From assembly GCA_033032865.1 (NCBI GenBank), contig JAWHQI010000239.1:3258001-3322000 (forward strand): a DNA stretch of 64,000 bases, in the 5' to 3' direction. The first letter of the stretch is position 1; every line of letters begins with the position of its first letter. This stretch comes from Dactylorhiza incarnata. Lineage: Eukaryota; Streptophyta; Magnoliopsida; Asparagales; Orchidaceae. Shown here piece by piece: positions 21,496 through 33,005 of the stretch. Below the pieces are notes generated by a model. The model was not told where the DNA came from. It searched no databases and saw only the letters and a program-made list of their open reading frames with translations. Both the position numbers and the translations under genes were made by a program.

Positions 21496-22272
21496 ATCTA
21501 ACCATATTTATCTTAGCAAATTTTACATATTGTTTATGGTGATTTTACAGAATAAAGGAAGAAAAGAAAGAAAAGTTGTAAAGAGAAAGAAGAAAAGTGA
21601 AAACTTTTGTCTTCAAGGTTGAATTTTAAACTTTGCCCTTTACCAATTCGGCATCAACATTCAGCCTTTTTTTCTTTGTTTTTGTATCAACTTACTGTAA
21701 TACAACCCTGAGAGATAAATTCCTGTTTCTGTAAAGATTCTTGTAAAACTTTGGAAAGAAATGTCTTGATTCTCTCTTTCGGAATATCTAACACATATAG
21801 CTCTTCTTGCAATTTTAGAAGTGACTCATCATCATCATCTTCAAGTTCAGTGACTTGATTAGGTGTTTGATTAGCATCATCCTCCCCCTAAATATGTGCA
21901 CCTTGTTCAGCATGTTCAATATCAATCTCCCCCTGAATATGTGCACCCTGACCTATTATGCATGTTCAATCTCAATCTCCCCCTTGTTTATCAACCTGAT
22001 CCTCCTTCCGTTTCTCCCCCTTCTTAACCTCATCAACATGGGAGGTTAAGAATGTCCTAGTCACAGAGGAGGAGGACATTCTTGACTATAAGGACTGCAC
22101 AGAGAAAGTGACCTCACCAAACTGTGTTTGCATGGTTTCAAAGGTTGTTTGACTTTTGAGAAGTATTCTCATCCATATTGAGATTGTGTTAGTTACCATT
22201 TTTACTGTCTAGTTTGATGAAATAGAAGGCTATAGACATGGCATCGTGTGTAGAGACTTTGCACAATAGTAA
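21496..22272 (-). pseudogene. Copia-4 internal 3' remnant
   Basis: The minus strand carries several GGGGGAG blocks (CTCCCCCT on the plus strand at about 21886, 21930, 21980 and 22015), as in the region between RNase H and the 3' LTR of plant copia elements. An open stretch (about 21860-21700) reads ELEDDDDESLLKLQEEL with acidic character. A tandem repeat of roughly 50-55 bp (21885-21985) encodes GAHIQGEIDIEHA-like units. No catalytic domain remains. Copia-2 is inserted at 22272/22273. Confidence 0.5.
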
Positions 22273-22448
22273 TGTTGGGAAAAACTCCTTGGATTTAACT
22301 TAACAAATTAACTAAAGTGATTTTATCTCTTAGGTTTTATTACACATTGTATAGTGAGGGTAATTTGGTCACTAGATGTCTTAGGATGTCATACTCAAAT
22401 CAGGGTGTCAAGACCAGGTCAAGACAAGCATAATTTGGGTTGAGTTAA

Positions 22449-22870
22449 TACTTGCGTCGAATATAATTCGACGCAACTTTGATTTGCTATCGTCGCAACT
22501 CTAACCAGAAGTCCAAGCAACTTAATCTCTCTATCAAAGCATATCAAGTCGATGCTACGTCGAATAGGAGTCAACGTAGATAAAGGAGCATGTCAAAGTT
22601 ATTTTAGAAGTTGACGCAACCTCAACCTCAACTCAACGTAGAAGGAAGTATCTGTCGGAGCCATCTGAAGTCAACGCAACGTCTGCTACAATTCGACGCA
22701 GACAATGAAGTTCAAACTGAAGTCTTCAACTTGACGGTTACGTTGATAAGTAATCGATGCAACGTTGACAACAGAGTTCAACCAGAGCAAGAATGAATTC
22801 GAAGATGCTCTTATAAGAACTCAAAGGCACGTCGATAAGAGAGAAAACGAAGTCGACGCAACGTCGAATA
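22449..22870. repeat. GCGTCGA palindrome array in copia-2 U3
   Basis: About eight degenerate copies of a palindrome are present. The clearest is GCGTCGAAT, ATA, ATTCGACGC at 22454-22474. Others are around 22495, 22555, 22610, 22670, 22695, 22755 and 22850. Confidence 0.75.
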
Positions 22871-23875
22871 CAGTCTGAAAAGGAAACCTTTTCAGCTGTC
22901 CTTTTAGAACTCTCTCTGAAGGCCCATAACACTAAGGACCGTTCTACAACGGCTGGTTTATTTCCTAGAATGGAGAGGAGCAGTAAAGAAGACAGGAAAA
23001 GCTTTCTTGGAAAGGATTCAAACAGTTGACAGACGGGTCGTGAGCAAATGAAGAAAGAAGGATTAATTATCCAAGATTGTGCCTTTTCAGGACAACCTAA
23101 AAGAGGAAAGATTTCAAAAATTAATAATGGACAATAAATAGGAAGAGAAGAGAGAATAATATAGAGCATTCATCACCATCTGATATAGTTCTGGTCGATT
23201 AGGGTTCCCACTGCTTCTTCTTCCTCCTGGAACCCTATCAGAGAAAAATAGAGAAAAACAAGTGATCTTTGAGAACAGAAAACTGAGCTACTTCTTCATC
23301 AACAACATATAGCAGCCAGATAACAAGCAAAAGAGAGACAACAGGATCTGAAGAAAATAACCCTTTCAAAACATCACAATCTTAAACAAGGGTTCATCAT
23401 TAGCAGATCCATAGAAAGGAAAAATAGAAGCTGAAAGCTTCTTCAGAATTCTGAGAACATAATTCTTCTTCTCCATCCTCATTCTTCCTTCAACTTCTTC
23501 AACTGTACAGAGTTTTAAGAATCCCTCTTCAAAGGATTCAGTGGTTCAAGATCTCCTTATCAAAAGATATGAGTGGTTCAAGATCTCCTTATCAAAAGAT
23601 CTGAGTGGTAAGATCTCCTTATCAAAAGATATTTGGTTCTAAGAGTCTTCTTATCAAAATACGCAGGCACATATTGTGCATTCCTACCAGGTGGTAGAAG
23701 AGAGGACTACTGATGAATAGTAAAATATATGTATTTTTAGCATAATTATTAGTATAATTTTAATTAATATTGTAAATTTTCTATGTAAATTAATGAATAA
23801 TTTGCTTGTTTTATTATTTTCCTTACTAACTTAGTTTTATTTTTGTTTTTGCATATTTTGGCAATTTTTGTCAAG

Positions 23876-24380
23876 TCACGCCCTGAGTCACGCCCGTGAC
23901 TACAAGTCACGCCCGTGACCAAGGGCGTGTAATTTTAAAAACGCCTCAAATCTTCGTTCGACGAAATCAAGCTGCGTTCGATGAACTCCCTCTGCCCTGC
24001 GTTCGACGAAATCAAGCTGCGTTCGACGAACGACGCCCTGCGTTCGACGAACTCTCCACGCCCAGCGTTCGACGAACCCTCCCCCATCCAGCGTTCGACG
24101 AACTATCTCTGCGTTCGACGAACTCCTTCAGCGTTCAACGAACTCTATCTATGTTCGATGAATAATCCAGCACAAATGCCAGCCGTCACGCCCATGCTGC
24201 TGATAGACTGCCGCCCACTGTCACGGTCGTGACACTGCAGGTCACGCCCGTGTGCAGCCATGTTTGACGGCCAAACCTTCCAGAAGACGGCGGATGCGAC
24301 CCCTAAAGCACGCGCAAATGTCACGCCCTATGTCACGGCTGTGACATCCAAGTCACGCCCGTGACCTAAGGCGTGTAAAA
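23876..24380. repeat. Palindromic repeat arrays in Athila-type U3
   Basis: Ten GTTCGACGAA-type units (near palindrome GTTCGACGAAC) span 23948-24165. They are flanked on both sides by copies of GTCACGCCCGTGAC (6-bp arms, CC centre). The whole block ends just upstream of the TATA box. Equivalent blocks are at 33171-33670 and 37046-37485 (seven GTTCGACGAA units in the last). Confidence 0.85.
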
Positions 24381-24393
24381 ATAAAATTTTGCC

Positions 24394-24401
24394 TATAAAT
24401 A
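24394..24401 (+). promoter_or_regulatory. TATA box of LTR1
   Basis: TATAAATA in GCCTATAAATAGAGGGG. LTR2 has the same at 33688-33695; LTR3 has a changed TGTAAATA at 37505-37512. Confidence 0.75.
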
Positions 24402-25989
24402 GAGGGGCTCGGCTGAAGCATTTTTCATCCAAATTTTGAGTGCTTGTTAGTGTTTTTGAGTACTTTTGAGTGATTGTGAGTTTTCTTTATGCAATTAAGT
24501 TTATGTTCGTTTGTAATTTTCATCTTTTAGAAATAAAATGTTGTTTTCTCATTTGGATCGTCTTCCTTTTTTATTTATGTTAGTGTGTGTATGTGTATGA
24601 GAATAGTTTTAGTGCTTTCATAATTTAGTTTATTGCTTTCATAATTTAGGTTTATTGCTTTCATAAAAATAGTTTATCGCTTTCTTTAAATGCTTTATTT
24701 ATCGCTTTCGTTTAAACACTTTCCTTCGATTCAGTCATTTTATTACAAGTAGAGTGCGTGCGTATATGAGATAACGTTTTTCTTTTTTGTAACTTAGCTT
24801 TATTTCAGTCCTTATATAACTGCTTATACCACCCCATCCCAGATGAGAGGCTAAGTTTCTTTAGCGCTTGATTAAGACGGTTGGGACGGATATTATTACT
24901 GTTTTTATATAAGTCTTTTTATTTTCCTTTTATCCGCTCATATCCGCTTAAGTTATTAAACATGTATTTTCTTATTAATGCCGTCTCCATTCTGATGACT
25001 GGCTAATTTCCTTTAGCGCACGATGTCGAAGAATATTGGGACACAAAAATAGTTTTTCTAAAAATAAAACATCTCTTTCGAAAATAATTAACGATTAAGG
25101 TTTACCCGAGAATAACGTTAAGTGAAGCCACATAATCGATTTGTGGTTTTCATTTCCGTCTCTGTACACTAGTTAGCCGAGAGGCTCGTGCGTACAGACT
25201 GATCGCTCAAGGGTCAAGAGAAGTGCGCTCTACCCTCGAGAGAGGATGAGGTAAGTCTCCCGAATTGGAAGTAAAAACCCAATAGCGGGGGTTCACAACA
25301 TAAAGCGAGTATTAAGAAGATTAGATGGTCGAAAATTCATAATCTCAAGTGGGCGTACCCTCGAGAGAGGAGCGTTCATAATTATGGAACTCTGTACGAC
25401 CAAGCCGTTTTAATGTTTTAAAAAGTCATCACTTTTACTTCTAAAAAAGACTTTTCGTCTCAAGGTAATTCGACATCGGGCGCTATTATTATCATCATTT
25501 AGAACTCTAGTTATACGCTTATTATCATTTTCTTTTAAAACCCACACTAAAAACTTATTTCGATAAAATAATAATTCGTTCCTCAAAGTAGGTTAATCAA
25601 CACTATCCGCGGAAATATACGACCTCGATATTTTCTAAAACAAAATATCCTGTATTACTCACGATAAGGTATACTTGCCTTTATTATATGATTAGTTTGG
25701 ATTAAAATTTAAACAAAAACTGTTCAAACCAAATTAGTGCAAAACTCTCCTTTGTTATTTTAAAAATCAATAGAATTCGGCGTTGTAGCCGAGGCATAAT
25801 CGTCAATATTTCGAAAGCAGAAAAAGACCGTTACTTCTATCTTTCGATAGGATAACGGTTAATTTCTCAAAGTAGGAGTACTTGCGAGACTCTTTGGAAA
25901 CACCCGCCTAACTCTAATCTCGCCATTTAAAGGTTGCGCAAATAAAATTAATTAAAAAGAAATAATTCGAATTTTAATTATCAAGTTTT

Positions 25990-26007
25990 TGGCGCCATTG
26001 CCGGGGA
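25990..26007 (+). other. Primer-binding site, tRNA-Asp type
   Basis: TGGCGCCATTGCCGGGGA lies six bases after LTR1. It matches the tRNA-Asp primer site usual for Athila elements (TGGCGCCGTTGCCGGGGA) with one difference. Confidence 0.9.
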
Positions 26008-26159
26008 ACTTTGTGTTGTTATTTGAAACAAGGAATTACTATTACTTTTATCATATATATTAAAAATATTAAAAATATATATATCTACAAAATATATATA
26101 TATATATATATATAAATATTACAAAAAGCAAAAAAAAATATCATTTTTATTATTAGTAT

Positions 26160-27539
26160 ATGACCCGAGGAAACTCCTCGGACGATTCGAATATCCCATT
26201 TGACCCCAAAATTGAGCGCACTCTTCACGAGCGCCTCCGACTTCGTGATCAAAACTTACTCGAATTTCCCGAAGAGTCAGTCGGAGATACTTACACTAAA
26301 CCTATGACCGATCAAATTCCAGATGTGGCCCCGCCACGGACCATGGCATATTATGCCAGGCCAAATTTGGAAGATACCGGATCGAGCATAACGCGCCCAA
26401 CAGTGGCAAATAATAATTATAAAATAAAATCTAGCATCATTCAAATGGTACAACAGTCAGTCCAATTTGACGGCTTGCCATATGAGGATCCAAACTTACA
26501 TCTTTCGAATTTTTTGGAAATATGCGATACATTTAAAATTAATGGCGTTACTGACGACGCCATTCATTTACGCTTATTTTCATTTTCGCTGTGGACGAAG
26601 GCAAAAGCGTGGTTAACTTCTCTTCCCAGAGGATCCATAACCACGTGGGCCCAATTGACGGAACACTTTTTAACTAAATATTTCCCCCCGTCAAAAACCG
26701 CTAAGTTACGTACGGATATCGCCTCTTTCATTCGATACGATTCGGAGTCTCTCTATGGGACTTGGGAGCGTTTTAAAGAGTTCCTGCGTAGATGTCCTCA
26801 TCATGCGCTGCTGTCCTGGCTACAGGTCCAGACATTTTATAATGGCCTAAATTTTTTCACGCGACAGATGATCGATGCAGCCGCCGGGGGAACATTAAAC
26901 AACAAAATCCCGGCGGCCGCCCAAGCTCTGTTCGAGGAAATGGCCATGAACGCCTATCAATGGAATGCGCCTAGATCACGCCCTGCCAAATCGGCCGGGA
27001 TTTATGAAGTGGATGCCACTGCTCACCTAGCCTCGCAAGTGGAGCGGCTATGTAAGCAAGTGGCGGAGATGACTGCTTCCTCCACTCCCGCTTGGGCTCC
27101 TAATAATAATAATAATAATTTTGTCGAAGAAACTGTAGATTACCTAGGTAACCCAGTTAGACCCCCCTTCAACCCTAATAACAATCCGTATAGTAATAAC
27201 TATAATCCGGGTTGGAGGAACCACCCAAATTTTTCCTGGAGCAATCCTAACAATGCTCAGAGGCCCCCAAATGTGAACCCGCAAGGATTTCCGAAAGGAT
27301 TTCCGAACGGCTTTCAGCCTCCCCCTCCAAAACCATCTCCGCTCGAAGACATTTTTGCTAAATACGTTGCGTCCACCGAGTCAAATATCCGGAATATCAC
27401 CGGATCGATTAAAAACTTGGAAAATCAGGTGGGACAGCTAGCAAAGATGGTCTCCGAGCGGCCATATGGAGCTCTACCAGGGAACACAGAGCCAAACCCC
27501 CAAGAAAATGCCAATGCCATAAACCTTCGCAGCGGCTAG
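26160..27539 (+). CDS. gag: Athila-type Gag
   Basis: This is a 459-residue open frame from the first ATG after the primer site. Residues ~85-290 form the plant gypsy gag fold, with LRLFSFSLWTKAKAWLTSLP, ITTWAQLTEHFLTKYFPP and ESLYGTWERFKEFLRRCPHH, diagnostic of Athila capsid. The C-terminal half is Asn/Pro-rich with a late predicted helix (FAKYVASTESNIRNITGSIKNLENQVGQLAKMV), as in other Athila Gags. No zinc knuckle precedes the stop. The frame ends at TAG after INLRSG, where relatives read through into protease, so the fused gag-pol is interrupted. It is the longest intact ORF in the window. Confidence 0.9.
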   Translation: MTRGNSSDDSNIPFDPKIERTLHERLRLRDQNLLEFPEESVGDTYTKPMTDQIPDVAPPRTMAYYARPNLEDTGSSITRPTVANNNYKIKSSIIQMVQQSVQFDGLPYEDPNLHLSNFLEICDTFKINGVTDDAIHLRLFSFSLWTKAKAWLTSLPRGSITTWAQLTEHFLTKYFPPSKTAKLRTDIASFIRYDSESLYGTWERFKEFLRRCPHHALLSWLQVQTFYNGLNFFTRQMIDAAAGGTLNNKIPAAAQALFEEMAMNAYQWNAPRSRPAKSAGIYEVDATAHLASQVERLCKQVAEMTASSTPAWAPNNNNNNFVEETVDYLGNPVRPPFNPNNNPYSNNYNPGWRNHPNFSWSNPNNAQRPPNVNPQGFPKGFPNGFQPPPPKPSPLEDIFAKYVASTESNIRNITGSIKNLENQVGQLAKMVSERPYGALPGNTEPNPQENANAINLRSG

Positions 27540-27638
27540 GAGGTAACCTCCCCAAAACGGGTTGAGCCCGAGGTACATGTTTCGACACCGACCCCTCCAC
27601 CCCCTCTCTAGATAGATCATACAACGAGTATTCCGACT

Positions 27639-30060
27639 GTGCCAAACGTTTTTAGCCCGTCCCTTCCTTATCCCTCAAAAATAAACAACGAGCGGAAGGA
27701 AGAGCATTATAAAAAATTTCTACAAATTGTAAAACAAATCCATATAAACGTTCCTTTCTGTGAGGCACTCTCCCAAATGCCAAAATATGCGAAATATCTT
27801 AAAGAGTTGCTTTCTAATAAAAAGCGACTCGAAGATGTTTCGTGTGTTTCCTTAACGCGGAATGCTCGGCTGTCCTCCTTAACAAATTGCCGCCAAAACT
27901 GAATGACCCGGGAAGATTATCCATCCCGTGCCTCTTCAGCAATATGTTAATAAAGTACGCTCTAGCGGACTTGGGAGCTAGCATCAACTTGATGCCTTTC
28001 TCCCTTTTTAAAAACATGATTTGGGCATCCCAAGCCCGACTAAGATGAGCATCCAACTCGCGGATCGTTCCATAAAGTACCCGATAGGGGTAGTGGAGGA
28101 CGTTCTGGTCAAGGTCGACAAGTTTATCTTCCTGGTAGACTTTGTCATCCTGGACATCAAGGACGCTGAGGTGCCTATCATTCTCGGTCGCCCGTTCCTC
28201 GCAACCTCCCACGCGTTAATCGATGTTAGTAACGGTCGCCTCCTCCTTCGGGTTGGAGACGATGAAGTTACTTTGCATATCAACCCCTCCATGCGGAACT
28301 CACTATCGAATGATGATTCCTGCTTTAATTTGGAATTCGCGTTTGAGGATGAGTGTTCTTCTCTTTCAGAATTGTTATCTTTAATGATAAACGATTCGGA
28401 TATGGCAAATCAACCTCCTTTGGATGAATTGCCGCCAGATTCGCCCTTCGAGCCTTTCGATTCGAAAGAGTTAAAAATCTCCACATCCTATGAAGAACCC
28501 CCGGTCTTGGAGCTTAAGCAACTCCCCGACCATTTAAAATATGCTTTTCTAGCCGCGAACTTAAAACTTCCGGTTATAATATCATCTACTTTAACCGATT
28601 CGGAAACATCCGAATTGATTGAGGTTTTGACTAAACATCGCCGTGCAATTGCATGGCAAATTTCTGATATCAGGGGAATTAACCCCTCATTCTGCTCCCA
28701 CAAATTTTTTCTCGAAGAAAACACCCGCAAAACTATTCAGCCTCAACGACGACTTAACCCGAATATGTGGGAAGTCGTTAAGACTGAAATTATTAAACTC
28801 CTCGATGCGGGGATTATCTATCCTATATTTGACAGTACATGGGTAAGCCCCGTACAAGTCGTCCCTAAAAAGGGCGGTATAACGGTCGTGGCAAACACGA
28901 ATAATGAATTAATCCCAACTCGTACTGTTACGGGTTGGAGGGTGTGCATCGATTACAGAAAATTAAATGATGCCACCAGAAAAGACCACTTACCGTTGCC
29001 GTTTATTGATCAAATCCTAGAGCGTCTCTCTGGTCATCCTTTCTATTGCTTTCTTGATGGTCTCTCAGGATTTTTCCAAATCTCAATTTCCCCCGAGGAC
29101 CAAGAAAAATGACTTTTACTCGCCCGTTCGAGACCTTCGCATATCGAAGGATGTCGTTTGGCCTCTGTAACGCGCCAGCTACATTCCAAAGATGTATGCT
29201 GGCGATATTTGGCGAGCTAGTAGAAGACATAATGGAAGACTTCATGGATGACTTCTCCGTCTTTGGAAGCTCTTTTAAAAATTGTCTAAAAATTTTAGAT
29301 AGAGTCCTCCAGCGGTGCGAAGAGACGAATTTAGTCTTGAACTGGGAGAAATGCAACTTCATGGTCCGAGAGGGTTTAGTCCTCGACCATAAAATTTATT
29401 CCAAGGGGATGGAGGTCGATAAGGCCAAAGTCCCTATAAATGAACAACTTCCTGTTCCTTCGAACGTAAAATCTATTAGAAGTTTTCTCGGCCACGCAGG
29501 TTTTTATCGGCGGTTTATTCAAGATTTTTCAAAAATAACCAAACCGCTAACTCACCTCCTGGAAAAGGATTCCCCATTTATTTTTGACACGGCCTGCGTA
29601 GAGGCATTCAATTTTATAAAAAAGCAACTTATCAATTCTCTAATTCTGGTGGCACCAGATTGGTCCCTTCCGTTCGAGATTATGTGCGACGCAAGCGATA
29701 TCGCGGTCGGAGCCGTTTTAGGCCAACGCGTAAATAAATATTTTCATCCAATATATTACGCTTCTCGCACACTCAATGCCGCACAGGCTAACTATACAAC
29801 GACGGAAAAGGAACTTCTTGTCGTCGTCTTTGCTTTTGATAAACTCAGACCCTACGTAACACTTTCACACGTAATCGTTTTCACTGATCACTCCGCCCTA
29901 AAATATCTTTTGGCCAAAGTTGACGCCAAACCCCGCTTGCTTTGATGGATCCTCCTTTTACAAGAATTTGACTTATAGATCCGGGATAAGAAGGGGACTG
30001 AAAATTTAGCAGCCGACCACCTCTCACGTTTAGAACAACCCTTCGCAGAAGCGTCGTCGA
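27639..30060 (+). pseudogene. pol: Athila-type protease, RT and RNase H, broken
   Basis: After a conserved pre-protease block (27690-27840) the retropepsin motif reads ALADLGASINLMPFSLF (~27960-28010), split by frameshifts near 27840 and 28015. An open frame (28021-29112) covers the protease end (VPIILGRPFLATSHALID) and the RT fingers (GWRVCIDYRKLNDATRKDHLPLPFIDQ). A single-base shift at ~29110 leads to a 278-codon frame with RMSFGLCNAPATFQRCM, the catalytic FMDD at 29241-29252, and RNase H ([23 protein letters not shown]). A TGA at 29943 (CGA in copy B) and a TAG shortly after stop it. Confidence 0.9.
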
Positions 30061-30199
30061 ACCCGAAATAGACGATCGATTTCCTGAGGAGCGCCTCTTA
30101 ATTTTAAATAATATAAAAACTTCTTCCACCCCTTGGTTCGCAGATTACACGAACTATTTCGTCGCACGGGTCCTTCCAAAAGATTGTTCGACTCAGCAA

Positions 30200-31414
30200 A
30201 AGAAGAAATTCTTTTCTGATTTGAAAAACTACTTTGGGGAGGACCCCTTTCTCTTTCGAGTCCGCGCGAACCAAGTGGTGCGAAGATGTGTTTTAAGCGA
30301 GGAGGGTGCGCAAATTTTGCGACACTGCCACGAGGGGCCGGCTGGAGGGCATTATCAAGCCAACCGGACTGCGCGGAAAGCATTAGAGGCGGGCTTTTAT
30401 TGGCCCACTCTTTTTAAAGATGCTCACACTTTCGTGAGTAAATGTGATAGCTGCCAGCGGTCGGGTAACATCTCTCATCGTGACGAGATGCCCCAAAACC
30501 TTTTTCTCGAGTGCGAAATCTACGATCTGTGGGGCATAGATTTTGTAGGCCCCCTACCTTCTTTTAATAATCGCTATATTTTAGTGGCGGTCGACTACGT
30601 CTCTAGGTGGGCGGAAGCGCAAGCTCTGCCCACCAATGATGCGCGAGTCGTCATCCATTTTTAAAAAAAATTATTTTCTCGCTTTGGCACGCCCCGTGCA
30701 ATAGTTAGTGATAGGGGTACGCACTTCTGCAACGCCCAGTTTTCAAAAATTTTATCTAAATATGGCGTCACGCATAAGCTCGCCGCCGCCTATCACCCCC
30801 AAACGAGCGGCCAAGTAGAAGTAGTAAATCGCAATATTAAACGCATTTTGGAGAAAACCGTTTCCTTAAATAGGAAAGATTGGTCCGTCAAACTCGACGA
30901 CGCATTGTGGGCATATCGTACGACATACAACACAGCTATCAGTTGTGCGCCCTATCGATTAGTCTACGACAAAGTGTGCCATTTACCTGTAGAGTTAGAG
31001 CACCGCGCTTTTTGGGCCTTAAAATTTTTAAATCTCGATTCGAATCTAGCCTCCGAGAATAGGAAATTTCAACTAAATGAACTCGATGAATGGCGTGCGA
31101 ACGCTTATGAGAGTAATAAATTTTATAAGGAGCGTTCTATGTTCTACCATGATCGTAAAATAAAATTTCCCAAAACATTTGCGCCGGGCGATCTTGTTCT
31201 TCTTTATAATTCACGCCTTCGTCTTTTTCCGGGTAAGTTAAAATCCCGATGGTCCGGCCCCTTTAAGGTTAAAGAGGTTTGGCCGTATGGGACCGTTCTT
31301 ATCTCTCACCCCGAAAGAGACGAATTTAAAGTAAACGGACATCGTTTAAAACTTTACCTTGCGGGCGATCTAGTGGACGAAAATACTGAATCCTTAACCC
31401 TCCCCAACTTATAA
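30200..31414 (+). pseudogene. int: Athila-type integrase, copy A
   Basis: The zinc-binding HHCC module is intact (HCHEGPAGGH...KCDSCQRSG, ~30325-30465). The catalytic core has Asp in WGIDFVGP, Asp in SDRGTHF and Glu in GQVEVVNR. The C-terminal part ([27 protein letters not shown]) reaches the stop at 31414. One frame break at ~30660 (VVIHF then TAA) separates the N-terminal 147-codon frame from the 188-codon remainder; copy B at the same place is open because it has one more base. Confidence 0.9.
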
Positions 31415-33005
31415 TCTCACCACGCTAAATGCGTCAAGCTACGCGACAGTAAACAAAGCGCACGTGGGAGGCACCCCATATTTATCTAATATTTTATTAT
31501 GTTTTATGTCTTTTGCAGGGTTTCTTACGGCCCCGCCAACTTTAATTCAGGGAAGCTTTTTGCTCCCTCTTTCCTTTTCTATATATTGCACTTTTATTTT
31601 CTCTTCTTCATACTTACATTACAATATTGGGGACAATGTTGAGTTTTAAGTATGGGGGTGTTTTACTGTTTTCATTTAAACAAACAAAAATTTTCAAAAA
31701 ATTTTATTTTATTTTGCTTCCTTTTGTAAATATAAGCTTTAACCAAACAAAAATTTTTCAAAAAAATGTTTTATTTCATCTTGCCTACTTTTGTAAATAT
31801 AAGCTTAAAAAAACAACAAAAAATTGTTTAAAACCCCAAAAAAAATCAAAAACATGTTTTTCTTTTTCTTTTACTTTGTCGTAGTAAAAGAAATTCTCAA
31901 AAAAAAAAAGCGCACAAAAAAAATGATAAACCCCCCCCCCCCCCCCCCCCCCCAAAAAAAAATATAAATAATAATAGAAACCTCTACTTAGTTTTTTATT
32001 TTTCAAAATTAGTTTGAGTTTATTTATAAGCATTTTTCATTATTTTTGATTTGTCAAAACCTTTATTTGTATCACAGTTTGTAAGACTTAGATATGTGGA
32101 ATTTTAGTGGTAAAGAATATATTGTGATTCTAATTTAATTTGAGATAAAACTTTTTAGCACTACTTCTAGTTTATCCTAAAATAGCTTCTTGTTGTATCA
32201 TTTTGGCAGACCGTCTTTAGACTTTAATTATTCCTACTTCAAACTTGTGAAACTTTAGGAATGTTTTAAGCCTACTAAAATTTGCTCTCAAAATTTTTTT
32301 TACTTTATAAAATCTAGAAATTTCTAAACCCCTTACCTATAATTCTATTTCCTTGGTAATTTCGTTTAAAAGATCTTATGTCAATGGGAATAAGATTTCA
32401 TTCTGTAAACATATGCACCCAATTAATTAAAGGAAAAGATCTTATGTCAATGGGAACAAGATTTCGTTCCGTAAACATAGGCATTGGGTATTTTTGAGAA
32501 GAAAAAAAATATATATTTTTGGGAATAAGATTTCGTTCCCTTCTCTATCCAAACAAAAAAATTGAGTGGGGTGAGAGGATAAAATTCATCACCCCCAATC
32601 AAAATTCTCTTCTCCTACCAAGTTTCCCCTACCCCTTAGCCACTACAATTGAAACCTAGATAAAAATTAAAAATTTTTGAGAGAGCATAATTAGTAAGTT
32701 TTAATTATTCTTAAAAATTTTCTTTTAAAAGTTAAAGTTCTTATAATCATATTCTAATCATGGTGCTAAATGATTTCAATAATTTAGGTCGCTACTTAGC
32801 TAACTTCAGAAGTCTTGTTGGCTAAAACTTTTTCGCTCTTTTTAAATCATTATAACAATATAGTATTTGCCTCTTTAAATATCCTAAAATTATTTCAAAC
32901 TTACTTTTCAAAAAAAAATGTTGGTAAATTAAAAATTCTATTAGTGTCTTATAGATTTCTCTTACTTTTGCTCTGGAATAGCAAAAGCTTAAGTATGAGG
33001 GTATT
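31415..33005 (+). other. Athila-type 3' spacer, no ORF
   Basis: This is an AT-rich non-coding region between integrase and LTR2. It has a C23 run at 31931-31953, two copies of an AAGATCTTATGTCAATGGGAA-like segment (32370, 32430) and a purine-rich tract (AAGTATGAGGGTATT) at the end as polypurine tract. The env-like ORF found in some Athila elements is not seen. Confidence 0.7.

Larger units (their letters stand above)
23711..25983 (+). repeat. Athila-type LTR1 (5')
   Basis: It starts TGATGAATAG and ends TTTTAATTATCA. U3 contains the GTCACG/CGTGAC and GTTCGACGAA arrays upstream of a TATA box at 24394-24401. The rest is AT-rich and without ORFs. Confidence 0.9.

Noticed and set aside
23948..24165. 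CRISPR-like array of GTTCGACGAA with spacers.
   Set aside because: Units are about 10-14 bp with short, irregular and low-complexity spacers, lie in a eukaryotic LTR and recur in all three LTRs; there are no cas genes.
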